Below are positions 26,144 through 34,079 of a stretch of DNA of 64,000 bases, piece by piece. The notes below the pieces were generated by a model that was not told where the DNA came from, searched no databases, and was given only the letters and a program-made list of their open reading frames with translations. How positions within the stretch are numbered: the first letter of the stretch is position 1; the number at the start of each line of letters is the position of its first letter. The DNA is from Noviherbaspirillum suwonense (lineage in GTDB: Bacteria; Pseudomonadota; Gammaproteobacteria; Burkholderiales; Burkholderiaceae_D), in the NCBI RefSeq assembly GCF_900182955.1, contig NZ_FXUL01000019.1, forward strand, positions 62,001-126,000, given 5' to 3'. The position numbers were made by a program, and so were the translations under genes.

Positions 26144-26470
26144 TCAGATCTTCAGGCGTTCGACCACCTTGCCGCCGACCAGGTCGGAATCGATGATTTC
26201 ATCGATGTCGCTGTTGTCGACGAAGGTGTACCAGGTGCCTTGCGGGTAGACCACCAGCACCGGGCCTTCCTCGCAGCGGTCGAGGCAGCCGGCCTTGTTG
26301 ATGCGGATCTTGCCCTGGCCGTTCAGGCCCAGCTTCTTGATGCGTTTTTTCGCGTGCTCCTGCGCGGACTGGGCGCCGCGGTCGGCGCAGCAGGGACGGC
26401 CGTCCTCGCGGGCGTTAAGGCAGAAAAAGACATGCTTCTCGTAATACGGTGTGTCGGCTTGATCGCTCAT
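26144..26470 (-). CDS. Thioredoxin-like [2Fe-2S] ferredoxin
   Basis: 108 residues. Cysteines in HVFFCLNAREDGRPCCAD and INKAGCLDRCEEGPVLVVYP follow the pattern of the thioredoxin-fold 2Fe-2S ferredoxins (Cys-x(10-12)-Cys and Cys-x3-Cys). Such proteins are electron carriers with few defined partners. The pair with the alpha/beta hydrolase is conserved in several Burkholderiales as far as I recall. The start at 26470 is preceded on the minus strand by a CGAACCTCC stretch that is not a good ribosome site, so initiation strength is uncertain. Confidence 0.88.
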   Translation of the reverse strand: MSDQADTPYYEKHVFFCLNAREDGRPCCADRGAQSAQEHAKKRIKKLGLNGQGKIRINKAGCLDRCEEGPVLVVYPQGTWYTFVDNSDIDEIIDSDLVGGKVVERLKI

Positions 26471-26828
26471 GGAGGTTCGATTCGGATGGCTGCTTGGCGG
26501 AACGGCGATGATACACCGCGTGGAATGGGGCTGCAGGGCGCTCGGCAGGGACGCCAGTGGCTCGGGGATGGCAACGGGGACAGTGACAATAGGGCCCGCG
26601 ATCCATCGGCATGATCCCCGAGGCTTGCGTCCGGGCCGCCGGGCGGCGCAATGCCGCCGCCGGACCGCTGTGGCAGAATCGTCATTGCCAGTTGCCGGCG
26701 CGATAACAGAAACAAACGCAACAATAGAAGTTTCGAGCGCCAGCCTGGCCTGGCCGCGATGCGGCCTGATAAAAACAGCTGCATCGCCAGCCTTCCACGC
26801 CATTCATCTCCGAGACAAGGTGAACCCC
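26471..26828. other. 358-base divergent intergenic region
   Basis: It separates the ferredoxin-like gene (minus) from the acyl-CoA synthetase gene (plus). The frame of the synthetase is open through it, but its codon use and lack of homology speak against translation. The most AT-rich part, 26700-26735, is where a promoter for the synthetase may lie; I cannot define boxes with confidence. Confidence 0.4.
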
Positions 26829-28499
26829 ATGCATTCCACTGACGCCTTCATTGCCGCCCGCGACTTCCTGCAGCGGCACCGCACCGACTACGACACCGCC
26901 TACCGCGACTTCCGGCCGCCGGTGCTGGACCGCTTCAACTGGGCGCTGGACTATTTCGACGTCCAGGCGCAGGGGAATGACGCGCCGGCCCTGTGGGTCG
27001 TCGAGGAAGACGGCTCGGAGCAGAAGATCTCGTGGGCCGACATGGCGATGCGCTCCGGCCGCATGGCCAATTACCTGCGCTCGCTGGGAGTGGCGCGCGG
27101 CGACCGGGTGCTGCTGATGCTGCCGAACCGGGTCGAGCTGTGGGAGCTGATGCTGGCCTGCATCAAGCTCGGCGCGGTGATGGTGCCGACCACCATGCTG
27201 GTGTCCGGCAGCGACCTGGCCGACCGGCTGCAGCGCGGCGCGATACGGCATGTCATTGCGCAGTCGTCGGAAGCCGCCAAGTTCGTGGGCATGGCGGGCA
27301 ATTACACCCGGATCGCGGTCGGCGCGGCGGTCGACGGCTGGCATGACCTGGCCGACGCCGCCGGCGCGCCGGCCGTGTTCACGCCCGACGGCGACACCAT
27401 GGCGACCGACCCGCTGCTGCTGTACTTCACCTCGGGCACCACGTCGCAGCCCAAGCTGGTGCTGCACAGCCACCAGAGTTATCCGGTCGGCCACCTGTCG
27501 ACGATGTACTGGATCGGCCTGCAGCCGGGCGGCGTGCACTGGAACATCAGTTCGCCCGGCTGGGCCAAGCATGCGTGGAGCTGCTTCTTCGCGCCCTGGA
27601 ATGCCGGGGCCGCGGTGTTCGTCTACAACTACGCGCGCTTCAATGCGAAGCAGGTGCTGGACGTCATCTGCCGCTGCGGCGTGAGCTCGCTGTGCGCGCC
27701 GCCGACGGTCTGGCGCATGCTGATCCAGGAAGACCTGGCGGCGTTCAGGGTGCCGCTGCGCGAACTGGTCGGCGCCGGCGAGCCGCTCAACCCGGAAGTG
27801 ATTGCGCAGGTCGAGCAGGCCTGGGGCCTGACCATACGCGACGGCTTCGGCCAGTCGGAAACCACCGCCCAGGTCGGCAACCCGCCGGGCCAGCCGGTCA
27901 AGCCCGGCTCGATGGGCCGGCCGCTGCCGGGCTACCGGATCGCGCTGCTCGACATCGACGGCCAGCCCGCCGCCGAGGGCGAGATCTGCATCGACCTGGC
28001 CGAGCCGCCGCAGGGCCTGATGCTGGGCTACGAGGGCGACGGCGCCAGGACCGCCGATGCGATGCGCGACGGCTATTACCACACCGGCGACATCGCGCTG
28101 CGGGACGCCGACGGCTATTACTTCTACGTCGGCCGCAATGACGATGTGTTCAAGGCGTCGGACTACCGCATCAGCCCCTTCGAGCTGGAAAGCGTGATGA
28201 TCGAGCACGAGGCGGTGCTGGAAGCGGCGGTCGTGCCCAGTCCCGACCCGCTGCGGCTGTCGGTGCCCAAGGCCTACATCGCGCTGCGCGACGGCTTTGC
28301 GCCGGACCGGGGCACGGCCGCCGCGATCTTCCGTTATTCGCGCGACCAGCTCGCGCCGTACAAGCGCATCCGCATCATCGAGTTCACCGAGCTGCCGAAG
28401 ACCATCTCGGGCAAGATCCGGCGCGTGGACCTGCGGCGGCAGGAGGAAGCCCGGGCGGCGGGCCGGCCGCTGGAATTCCGGGAGGAGGACTGCGAATAG
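26829..28499 (+). CDS. AMP-forming acyl-CoA synthetase (medium-chain/benzoate-like family)
   Basis: 556 residues. The adenylate-forming motifs are present: the P-loop-like TSGTTSQPKLVLHSH, GFGQSETT, YYHTGDIALRD and the C-terminal hinge and catalytic lysine in PKTISGKIRRVDL. It would activate a carboxylic acid to its CoA thioester through an acyl-AMP. The overall shape matches the medium-chain acyl-CoA synthetase group (AcsM-like); the exact acid is not readable from sequence. Neighbours do not form a catabolic pathway. The start at 26829 was chosen because homology begins with MHSTDAFIAARDFL; an in-frame GTG three codons earlier is also possible. Confidence 0.88.
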   Translation: MHSTDAFIAARDFLQRHRTDYDTAYRDFRPPVLDRFNWALDYFDVQAQGNDAPALWVVEEDGSEQKISWADMAMRSGRMANYLRSLGVARGDRVLLMLPNRVELWELMLACIKLGAVMVPTTMLVSGSDLADRLQRGAIRHVIAQSSEAAKFVGMAGNYTRIAVGAAVDGWHDLADAAGAPAVFTPDGDTMATDPLLLYFTSGTTSQPKLVLHSHQSYPVGHLSTMYWIGLQPGGVHWNISSPGWAKHAWSCFFAPWNAGAAVFVYNYARFNAKQVLDVICRCGVSSLCAPPTVWRMLIQEDLAAFRVPLRELVGAGEPLNPEVIAQVEQAWGLTIRDGFGQSETTAQVGNPPGQPVKPGSMGRPLPGYRIALLDIDGQPAAEGEICIDLAEPPQGLMLGYEGDGARTADAMRDGYYHTGDIALRDADGYYFYVGRNDDVFKASDYRISPFELESVMIEHEAVLEAAVVPSPDPLRLSVPKAYIALRDGFAPDRGTAAAIFRYSRDQLAPYKRIRIIEFTELPKTISGKIRRVDLRRQEEARAAGRPLEFREEDCE

Positions 28500-28517
28500 G
28501 CCGTCAAGCCATAACCG

Positions 28518-28536
28518 CGTATATACTGTGCATACG
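28518..28536. promoter_or_regulatory. Imperfect palindrome over the vapBC promoter
   Basis: Arms CGTAT (28518-28522) and ATACG (28532-28536), with inner symmetry AC-T-GT around position 28527. A TATACT -10-like box (28522-28527) lies inside. Antitoxin-toxin complexes of this family bind such operators to repress their own gene, so this is a candidate autoregulatory site. Confidence 0.5.
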
Positions 28537-28554
28537 TCTTGGCAGGGAGGCACT

Positions 28555-28821
28555 ATGGCGTCGGGCAATGGCAGGTCCAACAGCCGCGTTTTCAAGAGCG
28601 GCAATTCGCAGGCGGTGCGCATCCCGCGCGAACTCGCCTACGACGACGTCGGGCAGGAAGTCGAAATCGAGCGCAAGGGCGACACGCTGCTGATCCGCCC
28701 GGTGTACCGGAAGAAGCTGGCGGGCATCGCGGACGTGTTCGCGATGTTCAGCCCGGACTTCATGGCCGACGGTCGCGACCTGCATGAGCAGGAGGAACGC
28801 GACTGGAGCGGCAAGCGATGA
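28555..28821 (+). CDS. vapB: VapB-type antitoxin (AbrB/SpoVT fold)
   Basis: 88 residues. The N-terminal swapped-hairpin segment reads SRVFKSGNSQAVRIPREL, then EVEIERKGDTLLIRPV; both are signatures of MazE/VapB DNA-binding antitoxins. The acidic C-terminal tail (about residues 60-88) would wrap the toxin. The start at 28555 has an AGGGAGG site nine bases upstream. The stop overlaps the vapC start by four bases, the usual coupling of toxin-antitoxin pairs. Expression is probably repressed through the palindrome at 28518-28536. Confidence 0.93.
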   Translation: MASGNGRSNSRVFKSGNSQAVRIPRELAYDDVGQEVEIERKGDTLLIRPVYRKKLAGIADVFAMFSPDFMADGRDLHEQEERDWSGKR

Positions 28822-29222
28822 AGTACATGCTGGATACCAACACCTGCATCTACCTGATTCTCAACCGTCCTCCCGAAGTACTGAAAAGGCTGGAACAGCA
28901 GTTCGAAGGCGACGTGGTGATGTCGGCGATCACCTATGCGGAGCTGCGCGCGGGCGTGGAAATGACGTCCGCCGACCGCGCCCGCGATGACGCCGCCCTG
29001 CGCGCCCTGGTCGCGCGCATCCCGGTGCAGCCCTTCGACGAAGCCGGCGCCGAGGCCTACGCGATCGCCCGCAAGGCGCTGCCCGGGCGCCGGCGCGACG
29101 CGATGGACCGGCTGATCGCCGCGCATGCGGCCAGCCTGGACCTCGTGCTGGTGACGAATAACGAAGCGGATTTCAAGGATTATCCGGGCATCGCGATTGA
29201 AAACTGGGTCGCCGTCCCGTAG
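28818..29222 (+). CDS. vapC: VapC toxin (PIN-domain ribonuclease)
   Basis: 134 residues of PIN fold. Conserved acidic residues are visible: Asp6 in YMLDTNTCIYL, Glu in ITYAELRAG, and the Asp in RRDAMDRLIAAHA followed by LVTNNEADF. These coordinate magnesium in VapC endoribonucleases, which cut tRNA or rRNA. The N-terminal MLDTNTCIYLI matches the VapC group that cleaves initiator tRNA in enteric bacteria, so that target is possible but unproven. All key residues are intact, so the toxin is likely active. Confidence 0.93.
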   Translation: MKYMLDTNTCIYLILNRPPEVLKRLEQQFEGDVVMSAITYAELRAGVEMTSADRARDDAALRALVARIPVQPFDEAGAEAYAIARKALPGRRRDAMDRLIAAHAASLDLVLVTNNEADFKDYPGIAIENWVAVP

Positions 29223-29266
29223 GCGCGTGCGCCTCGCCGGTCACGCGCGGCGGCGCTGCCGCAGCG

Positions 29267-30415
29267 TCAGCGCTCTCCCGGCTTTGCCCTGTGCACCGGG
29301 TGATACAGGAACCACAGCGTGATGAAGGGCCAGGTCAGCGACAGGAACTGCGCGGCGCCGTTGAAGTTCAGGAAGCGGCCCTGCACCCAGGTCTGCAGCG
29401 TCGACAGGAAATACGGATTGGCCGGCGCGACATTGACCGCGACCAGGCTGACGATCAGCATCAGCGCGGCGGCGCGGCGCTGCGCGACCGGCGGCGCCAT
29501 CGCCAGGCCGGCCAGCATGATGAGGCCGATCAGCAGGCCGCCCTCGGCGCCCGGCGTGACCCAGGCAAACGCATTGTCCGGCGAGAACAGCAGCGCGCTG
29601 GCCAGCGTCTTCGCCGCCAGCGCGGCGGCCACCAGCGCCAGCGCCAGCGCCATGCGCGGCGCGCGCCGCCGGCACAGGCACAGCAGCGTCAGCACCGCGC
29701 CGGTAAAGCCGCAGGCGGTGATGATGGTCTCGGACAGCCAGTACTGTTCCGCGCTCAGCTCGGCTTCGCGCCTGATCAGCGCGCCCAGGTCGATCTGGAC
29801 GGACCAGAGTTCGGACAGCCAGTCCGACGCGATCGGCAGCAGCTGGCCGTGGCCGAACAGGTAGGCCTGCGGATATACCTGCGCCAGCGGCCACAGCGCG
29901 AGCACGATCAGGCCGCGGCTGGCCTCGTGCAGGAACCAGCGGCCGCGCAGCGCCAGCAGGCGGCTCTGCTCCAGAAAGGCCGGCGTCAGCAGCGCGCCGA
30001 TTACCGCGCCCAGCGCGACGCCGGCCGCGTTGGTCAGCAGGTCGAGGTTGGACGGCACCCGGCTGGGCAGGAAGTTCTGGCCGGCTTCCATCGCCGTCGA
30101 GACCAGCGCGCCGATCACGGACGCCAGCAGCACCGCCCAGACGCCGCGCAGCCGCGGGTACAGCGAAAACACCAGCAGCACGCCGAAGGGCGCGTAGCCG
30201 ACGATATTGGTCAGCAGGTCGAACTTGGTCCAATAGTAGGGCAGCGGCGCAAACAGGAAAGCCGTCAGCGGCAGGCCGTTGCTGCGCCAGCCCGAAAACG
30301 GGTACCAGCTGGCATAGACGATCAGGAAGGCATAGAACACCAGCCCGCCGCGCGCGAACACCGACTTCGACGCGGCCGCCGCGGGCAGGGGCTGGCTGGC
30401 GGGCTCGCCGTTCAT
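29267..30415 (-). CDS. VanZ-like polytopic membrane protein
   Basis: 382 residues. The N-terminal half has VanZ-like helices with the polar signatures SWYPFSGWRS, NIVGYAPFGVLLVF and STAMEAGQNFLPSRVPSNLD; the second half adds several hydrophobic helices and a soluble loop. VanZ-family proteins of known function confer low teicoplanin resistance, but most are uncharacterised. The ATG overlaps the stop codon of the lipoprotein gene upstream (ATGA), so it is the last gene of the Mla-type operon and may work with it in envelope lipid or wall homeostasis. Confidence 0.8.
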   Translation of the reverse strand: MNGEPASQPLPAAAASKSVFARGGLVFYAFLIVYASWYPFSGWRSNGLPLTAFLFAPLPYYWTKFDLLTNIVGYAPFGVLLVFSLYPRLRGVWAVLLASVIGALVSTAMEAGQNFLPSRVPSNLDLLTNAAGVALGAVIGALLTPAFLEQSRLLALRGRWFLHEASRGLIVLALWPLAQVYPQAYLFGHGQLLPIASDWLSELWSVQIDLGALIRREAELSAEQYWLSETIITACGFTGAVLTLLCLCRRRAPRMALALALVAAALAAKTLASALLFSPDNAFAWVTPGAEGGLLIGLIMLAGLAMAPPVAQRRAAALMLIVSLVAVNVAPANPYFLSTLQTWVQGRFLNFNGAAQFLSLTWPFITLWFLYHPVHRAKPGER

Positions 30416-31035
30416 GGAGCCCGCAGGTCGAGGCCGGACAGCCATTTCAGCATGTCGGCGATCACCGCGTCGCTCGCCGCGGCAATCGCGTCGACGCCGC
30501 CGGCGGCATCGGCGCTGGGCGCGGGCATGCGCTGCACGAAGCTTTTCTGGCCCAGTAGCCGCCGCCCGTTCAGCACCGACAGCCGCATCGCGACCAGGCC
30601 CGCGCTGCGCTCCCGGCTTTCGAACACCTGGCTGATCTCGTCGACATCGAGATGCAGCACCGGGATGCCGCTCGCGCCGTCCGAGGCCGACAGCAGCGTG
30701 CCGCCCGCCTGGCCCATCTGCGACTTGAGCCGCTGCGCGAACAGCTGCGCCGGCGGCATGCTCCAGCGGCTGTTCGCATAGGGCCTTGGCTGCCGCGCGC
30801 TGTCGTAGGCCAGCCGGTAGAAGATGGCCGGCGAGTCCAGCCACTCCGGCGCGTTGATCTCGGCCAGCGCCATCGGCGGCAGCGCCGGCATGGCGGCGGC
30901 GGGGGCAGCCAGCCCGAGGTCGAACAGCTCGGGCTGCGGCTTCTTGATGCTGGCGCAGCCGGGCAGCAATGCGCAGCACAGCAGCAGGGCCGCCGCCCGC
31001 CTTGTTGGAAATGTCATCGGTACGATCCTCTTCAT
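30412..31035 (-). CDS. ABC-type transport auxiliary lipoprotein (PqiC/LetA-partner type)
   Basis: 207 residues. Signal sequence with lipobox Leu-Leu-Pro-Gly-Cys near residue 26. The remainder resembles the PqiC-like auxiliary lipoproteins, for example ALAEINAPEWLDSPAIFYRLAY cut here into LAEINAPEWLDSPAIF, plus RWSMPPAQLFAQRL and a late ADMLKWLSGL helix. These outer-membrane lipoproteins accompany MCE-type lipid transporters. It follows the MlaD-like gene and overlaps the VanZ gene start by four bases. Confidence 0.85.
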   Translation of the reverse strand: MKRIVPMTFPTRRAAALLLCCALLPGCASIKKPQPELFDLGLAAPAAAMPALPPMALAEINAPEWLDSPAIFYRLAYDSARQPRPYANSRWSMPPAQLFAQRLKSQMGQAGGTLLSASDGASGIPVLHLDVDEISQVFESRERSAGLVAMRLSVLNGRRLLGQKSFVQRMPAPSADAAGGVDAIAAASDAVIADMLKWLSGLDLRAP

Positions 31036-31087
31036 TGCAGTCTGACGCCTGTCACCCGGTTATTCGGCCATGCGTTCATTCGGTCAT

Positions 31088-32002
31088 TCATTCATTCGGC
31101 GCCGCGAACCCGGTTTCGCCGGGTCCGGGCCGCGCGCCGGGGCCGCCGAACAGGATGCTCTGCGGCCGCTCGCTCAGGCCGTTGAGCGTGCGGTTGAGCA
31201 CCCGCAGCGAGCCGCGCACGTCGGACGTGAGCGGCAGCACTTCCAGCGTGAAGCGGTCCGCCAGCGCGCTGACGTCGTCGGCGGCTGCGCCGACCCGGGC
31301 GATCGCGCCTTCCTGGCCCTGCAGCCCGGTCGCCAGCGTGTCGGCATTGCGGGCCAGCCGCGTCAGCGCGGCCAGCGAGCGCTGCGCCTCGCCTGCCAGC
31401 GCCGGCACGGCGGCCAGCGCGGGCTCGAGCTGCCGCGGCAGTCCCTCGACCGCGACCGCGGCGCGGCTGACGTTGGCAAACGCGTTCAGGATGGTCTGCT
31501 GGTTTTCATCGTTGAGCAACGTGCCCAGCCGCTTGGTCAGCTCCTCGGTCTGCCCGAGGATGGCCAGGCCGCGGGTCTGCAGGCTGTCGAGCAGGCTGGG
31601 GCGCAGCTCGATGCGCGCGACGTCCTGCTTGCTGCTGGCGATGCGCACCGGGTCGCTGCCCTGGTCGTCGAGCTGGACATAGGCCAGCCCGGTCACGCCC
31701 TGGTAGCCCAGCGTGGCGAAGGTCGAGCGGGTGATCGGCGTGTCGGGCCGCACGCTGATGTCCACCAGTATCTGGCCCGCCGTCTGCGGGTCGAAGCCGA
31801 TGCGGTCGACCCGGCCGACGTCCAGGCCGCGGTAGCGCACCGCGGCCTGCGGATTCAGGCCGGGCACCGACAGCCGCGTTGCGATCTGGTAGGGCACGCG
31901 CACCTCGCGGTCGCGGTTGAACCAGATTGCGGCCAGCACCGCCATCGCCAGCATGGCGATGGTGAAGATGCCGGCGATCATTGCATGCGCCTTATTTTCC
32001 AT
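31088..32002 (-). CDS. MlaD-like MCE-domain protein
   Basis: 304 residues. One N-terminal transmembrane helix (AMIAGIFTIAMLAMAVLAAI) is followed by an MCE domain (about residues 38-120) with LSVPGLNPQAAVRYRGLDVG, then a long helical tail. MCE proteins form hexameric rings in the periplasm that shuttle phospholipid between membranes. The tail (about residues 150-300) is rich in short helices such as GLPRQLEPALAAVPALAGE, more like PqiB/LetB-type or Burkholderiales MlaD variants than the short E. coli MlaD. The start at 32002 lies 11 bases inside the ATPase gene. Confidence 0.9.
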   Translation of the reverse strand: MENKAHAMIAGIFTIAMLAMAVLAAIWFNRDREVRVPYQIATRLSVPGLNPQAAVRYRGLDVGRVDRIGFDPQTAGQILVDISVRPDTPITRSTFATLGYQGVTGLAYVQLDDQGSDPVRIASSKQDVARIELRPSLLDSLQTRGLAILGQTEELTKRLGTLLNDENQQTILNAFANVSRAAVAVEGLPRQLEPALAAVPALAGEAQRSLAALTRLARNADTLATGLQGQEGAIARVGAAADDVSALADRFTLEVLPLTSDVRGSLRVLNRTLNGLSERPQSILFGGPGARPGPGETGFAAPNE

Positions 32003-32822
32003 GGTCGTATTCCCGGTGTGTGTTTGCCGCGCGCGCCTTTTCGCGTTCATCGCGCATGCCCTGCAGCGCGCGCTGTCCGCGCTCGCCCAGGAAGTATTCG
32101 GTGATGAAGGGATGGTCGACCCGCACCACCTCTTCCGCCTCGCCATAGGCGATCAGGCGCTTGTCGGCCAGCACCGCGATGCGGGTCGCCAGCGCCAGCA
32201 GCGTGTCGAGGTCATGCGTGACCATGATCACGGTCAGATTCATTTCCCGGTGCAGCATCGCGATCAGCCGCACGAAGCTTTCCGACAGCGCCGGGTCGAG
32301 GCCGGCGGTCGGCTCGTCCAGGAACAGCAGCTCCGGCTCCAGCGCCAGCGCGCGCGCCAGCGCGACCCGCTTGACCATGCCGCCCGACAGGTCGGCCGGC
32401 ATCCGCAGCGCCTGCTCGGGCGGGATGTCGACCATCTGCAGCTTCAGCAGCGCGGCGTCGCGCACCAGCGCTTCCGGCAGCACGCGCAGTTCGCGCATCG
32501 GCTGCGCGACGTTGTCGAACGCCGACAGCGCCGAGAACAGCGCGCCGTGCTGGAACAGCATGCCCCAGCGGTTGCGCATCTGCTGCAGCGTGGCGGGGTC
32601 GGCATGGTGGACGTCGATGCCGAAGACCTTCACCGTGCCGGCGCTGGGCCGCTCCAGTCCCAGCACCTGGCGCAGCAGCGTGGTCTTGCCCGACCCGGAG
32701 CCGCCGACCAGCGCGATGATCTCGCCGGCCCGCACGTCCATGCTCAGGTTGTCATGCACGACGACGTCGCCGAAGCGGGTGGACAGGCCCTCGATCCGGA
32801 TGACCGGCTGCGCTTCTGCCAT
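31992..32822 (-). CDS. MlaF-like ABC transporter ATPase
   Basis: 276 residues. Walker A GGSGSGKTTLLRQ, Q-loop FQHGALF, signature LSGGMVKRVALARAL, Walker B LLFLDEPTAGLDP and the H-loop His in MVTHDLDTL are all intact. It powers the MCE-type lipid transporter together with the permease upstream. The start codon overlaps the permease stop (ATGA), and the 3' end overlaps the MlaD-like gene. The C-terminal extension (FLGERGQRALQGMRDE) resembles the MlaF tail that contacts the partner ATPase or the STAS domain. Confidence 0.93.
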   Translation of the reverse strand: MAEAQPVIRIEGLSTRFGDVVVHDNLSMDVRAGEIIALVGGSGSGKTTLLRQVLGLERPSAGTVKVFGIDVHHADPATLQQMRNRWGMLFQHGALFSALSAFDNVAQPMRELRVLPEALVRDAALLKLQMVDIPPEQALRMPADLSGGMVKRVALARALALEPELLFLDEPTAGLDPALSESFVRLIAMLHREMNLTVIMVTHDLDTLLALATRIAVLADKRLIAYGEAEEVVRVDHPFITEYFLGERGQRALQGMRDEREKARAANTHREYDHGK

Positions 32823-33973
32823 CAGTAGTAGCCCACGCCGTTGAAGACGATGGCGAACACCGCATCGGCCAGGATGACGACCGTGATGGCGGTCACCACC
32901 GAACTGGTCGTGCCCTGGCCCAGGCTCTCGGTGTTGGCCTTGATGCGCAGGCCGAAGTGGCAGGCCACCAGCGCGATCAGGCTGCCGAAGGCCACGCCCT
33001 TGCCCAGGCCGATCCAATAGTTCGCGATCGGCACCGCGTTCGGCAGCTTCTGCAGGAAATAGCTGGGCGACATGCCCAGCTGCAGCTGCGCCGCGCCCAT
33101 GCCGCCCAACAGCGCCATCGCGTCGGTCCAGACCACCAGCAGCGGCATCACCAGCGCCAGCGCCAGCACCTTGGGCATGATCAGCCGGAAGCCGTGCGGC
33201 AGCCCCATCACCAGCATCGCATCGAGTTCCTCGGTCACCCGCATCACGCCCAGCTGCGCGGTGATGGCCGACCCTGAGCGGCCGGCCACGAGAATGGCGG
33301 CCAGCATCGGCCCCAGCTCGCGGATGATGCTCATGCCGAGGATGTTGACCAGGTAGATGTCGCCGCCGAAGGTGTGCAGCTGCTGCGCCGACAGGTAGGA
33401 CAGCACCACGCCGATCAGGATGCCGACCAGCGCCGTGATGCCCAGCGCCTGGAAACCGATGTGATAGACATTGGCCGAGATTTCCTTCCACGGGCCGCGC
33501 AGCGGGTGGCGGGCGAAGCGCAGCAGGTCCAGCGCCAGCTGGCCGACCAGCCCGACCAGGCCGGCCACGTGGCTGGAGAACTGCAGCGCCGAGCGGCGCA
33601 GCGAGGTGATCGAGAACCACGGATGGGTGCGCACCGCGGGCAGGGCCAGCGGGCCGGCGCGCTCCAGCCGCAGGAAGAATTCTTCCTGGCCGGGCGTCAG
33701 CGCCAGCCGCGCCGGACGCTGGCGCCCCCAGGCGTTCCACAGCATCTGGGCGCCGATATGGTCCATCGCGGTGATGCCGGACAGGTCCCACTCCAGCGCG
33801 CCCGCGCCCGGCAGCCGGCGGAGCAGGGTCTGCACGTCGCGCAGCGCGGCCGGCTGCGCGAGCGCCTGCACCTGCCAGGCGCCGCTGGCGGTGACGGTGG
33901 ATCGACGTTCCGGATCGAACTGCAGTGCTGGCCGGGAAGCGCGGGCAGCGGACAAGGGTTGCGGATCTGACAT
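32822..33973 (-). CDS. STAS-MlaE fusion: MCE-type lipid ABC permease
   Basis: 383 residues. Residues about 25-115 form a STAS-like domain (ALEWDLSGITAMDHIGAQML). In E. coli that role is filled by the separate protein MlaB. Residues about 130-383 are the MlaE permease with five to six helices and the motifs GPMLAAILVAGRSGSAI and TEELDAMLVMGLPHGF. The first gene of the minus-strand operon permease-ATPase-MCE-lipoprotein-VanZ. The fusion explains why no mlaB gene is seen. The start at 33973 (MSDPQPLSA) lacks strong support, and later starts would cut only the low-homology lead. Confidence 0.9.
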   Translation of the reverse strand: MSDPQPLSAARASRPALQFDPERRSTVTASGAWQVQALAQPAALRDVQTLLRRLPGAGALEWDLSGITAMDHIGAQMLWNAWGRQRPARLALTPGQEEFFLRLERAGPLALPAVRTHPWFSITSLRRSALQFSSHVAGLVGLVGQLALDLLRFARHPLRGPWKEISANVYHIGFQALGITALVGILIGVVLSYLSAQQLHTFGGDIYLVNILGMSIIRELGPMLAAILVAGRSGSAITAQLGVMRVTEELDAMLVMGLPHGFRLIMPKVLALALVMPLLVVWTDAMALLGGMGAAQLQLGMSPSYFLQKLPNAVPIANYWIGLGKGVAFGSLIALVACHFGLRIKANTESLGQGTTSSVVTAITVVILADAVFAIVFNGVGYY

Positions 33974-34043
33974 GGCATCAGTGTAAGGGACAACCGCCGG
34001 TTCGGGCAGTCCGGCCGCGACGGGGCCATGACGCGCAGCATGC

Positions 34044-34072
34044 TTACGTGGCCGCCGTCCTCCCGCTACAAT
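34044..34072 (+). promoter_or_regulatory. Promoter of birA-coaX
   Basis: TTACGT (34044-34049), a 17-base spacer and TACAAT (34067-34072). The ATG used here for birA begins at 34080, seven bases after the -10 box, so the transcript is probably leaderless. Confidence 0.55.
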
Positions 34073-34079
34073 GCGCAGC

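Noticed and set aside
26469-26828. N-terminal extension of the acyl-CoA synthetase frame to 26469
   Set aside because: The extra 120 residues have no similarity to the family, which begins at the Met encoded at 26829.
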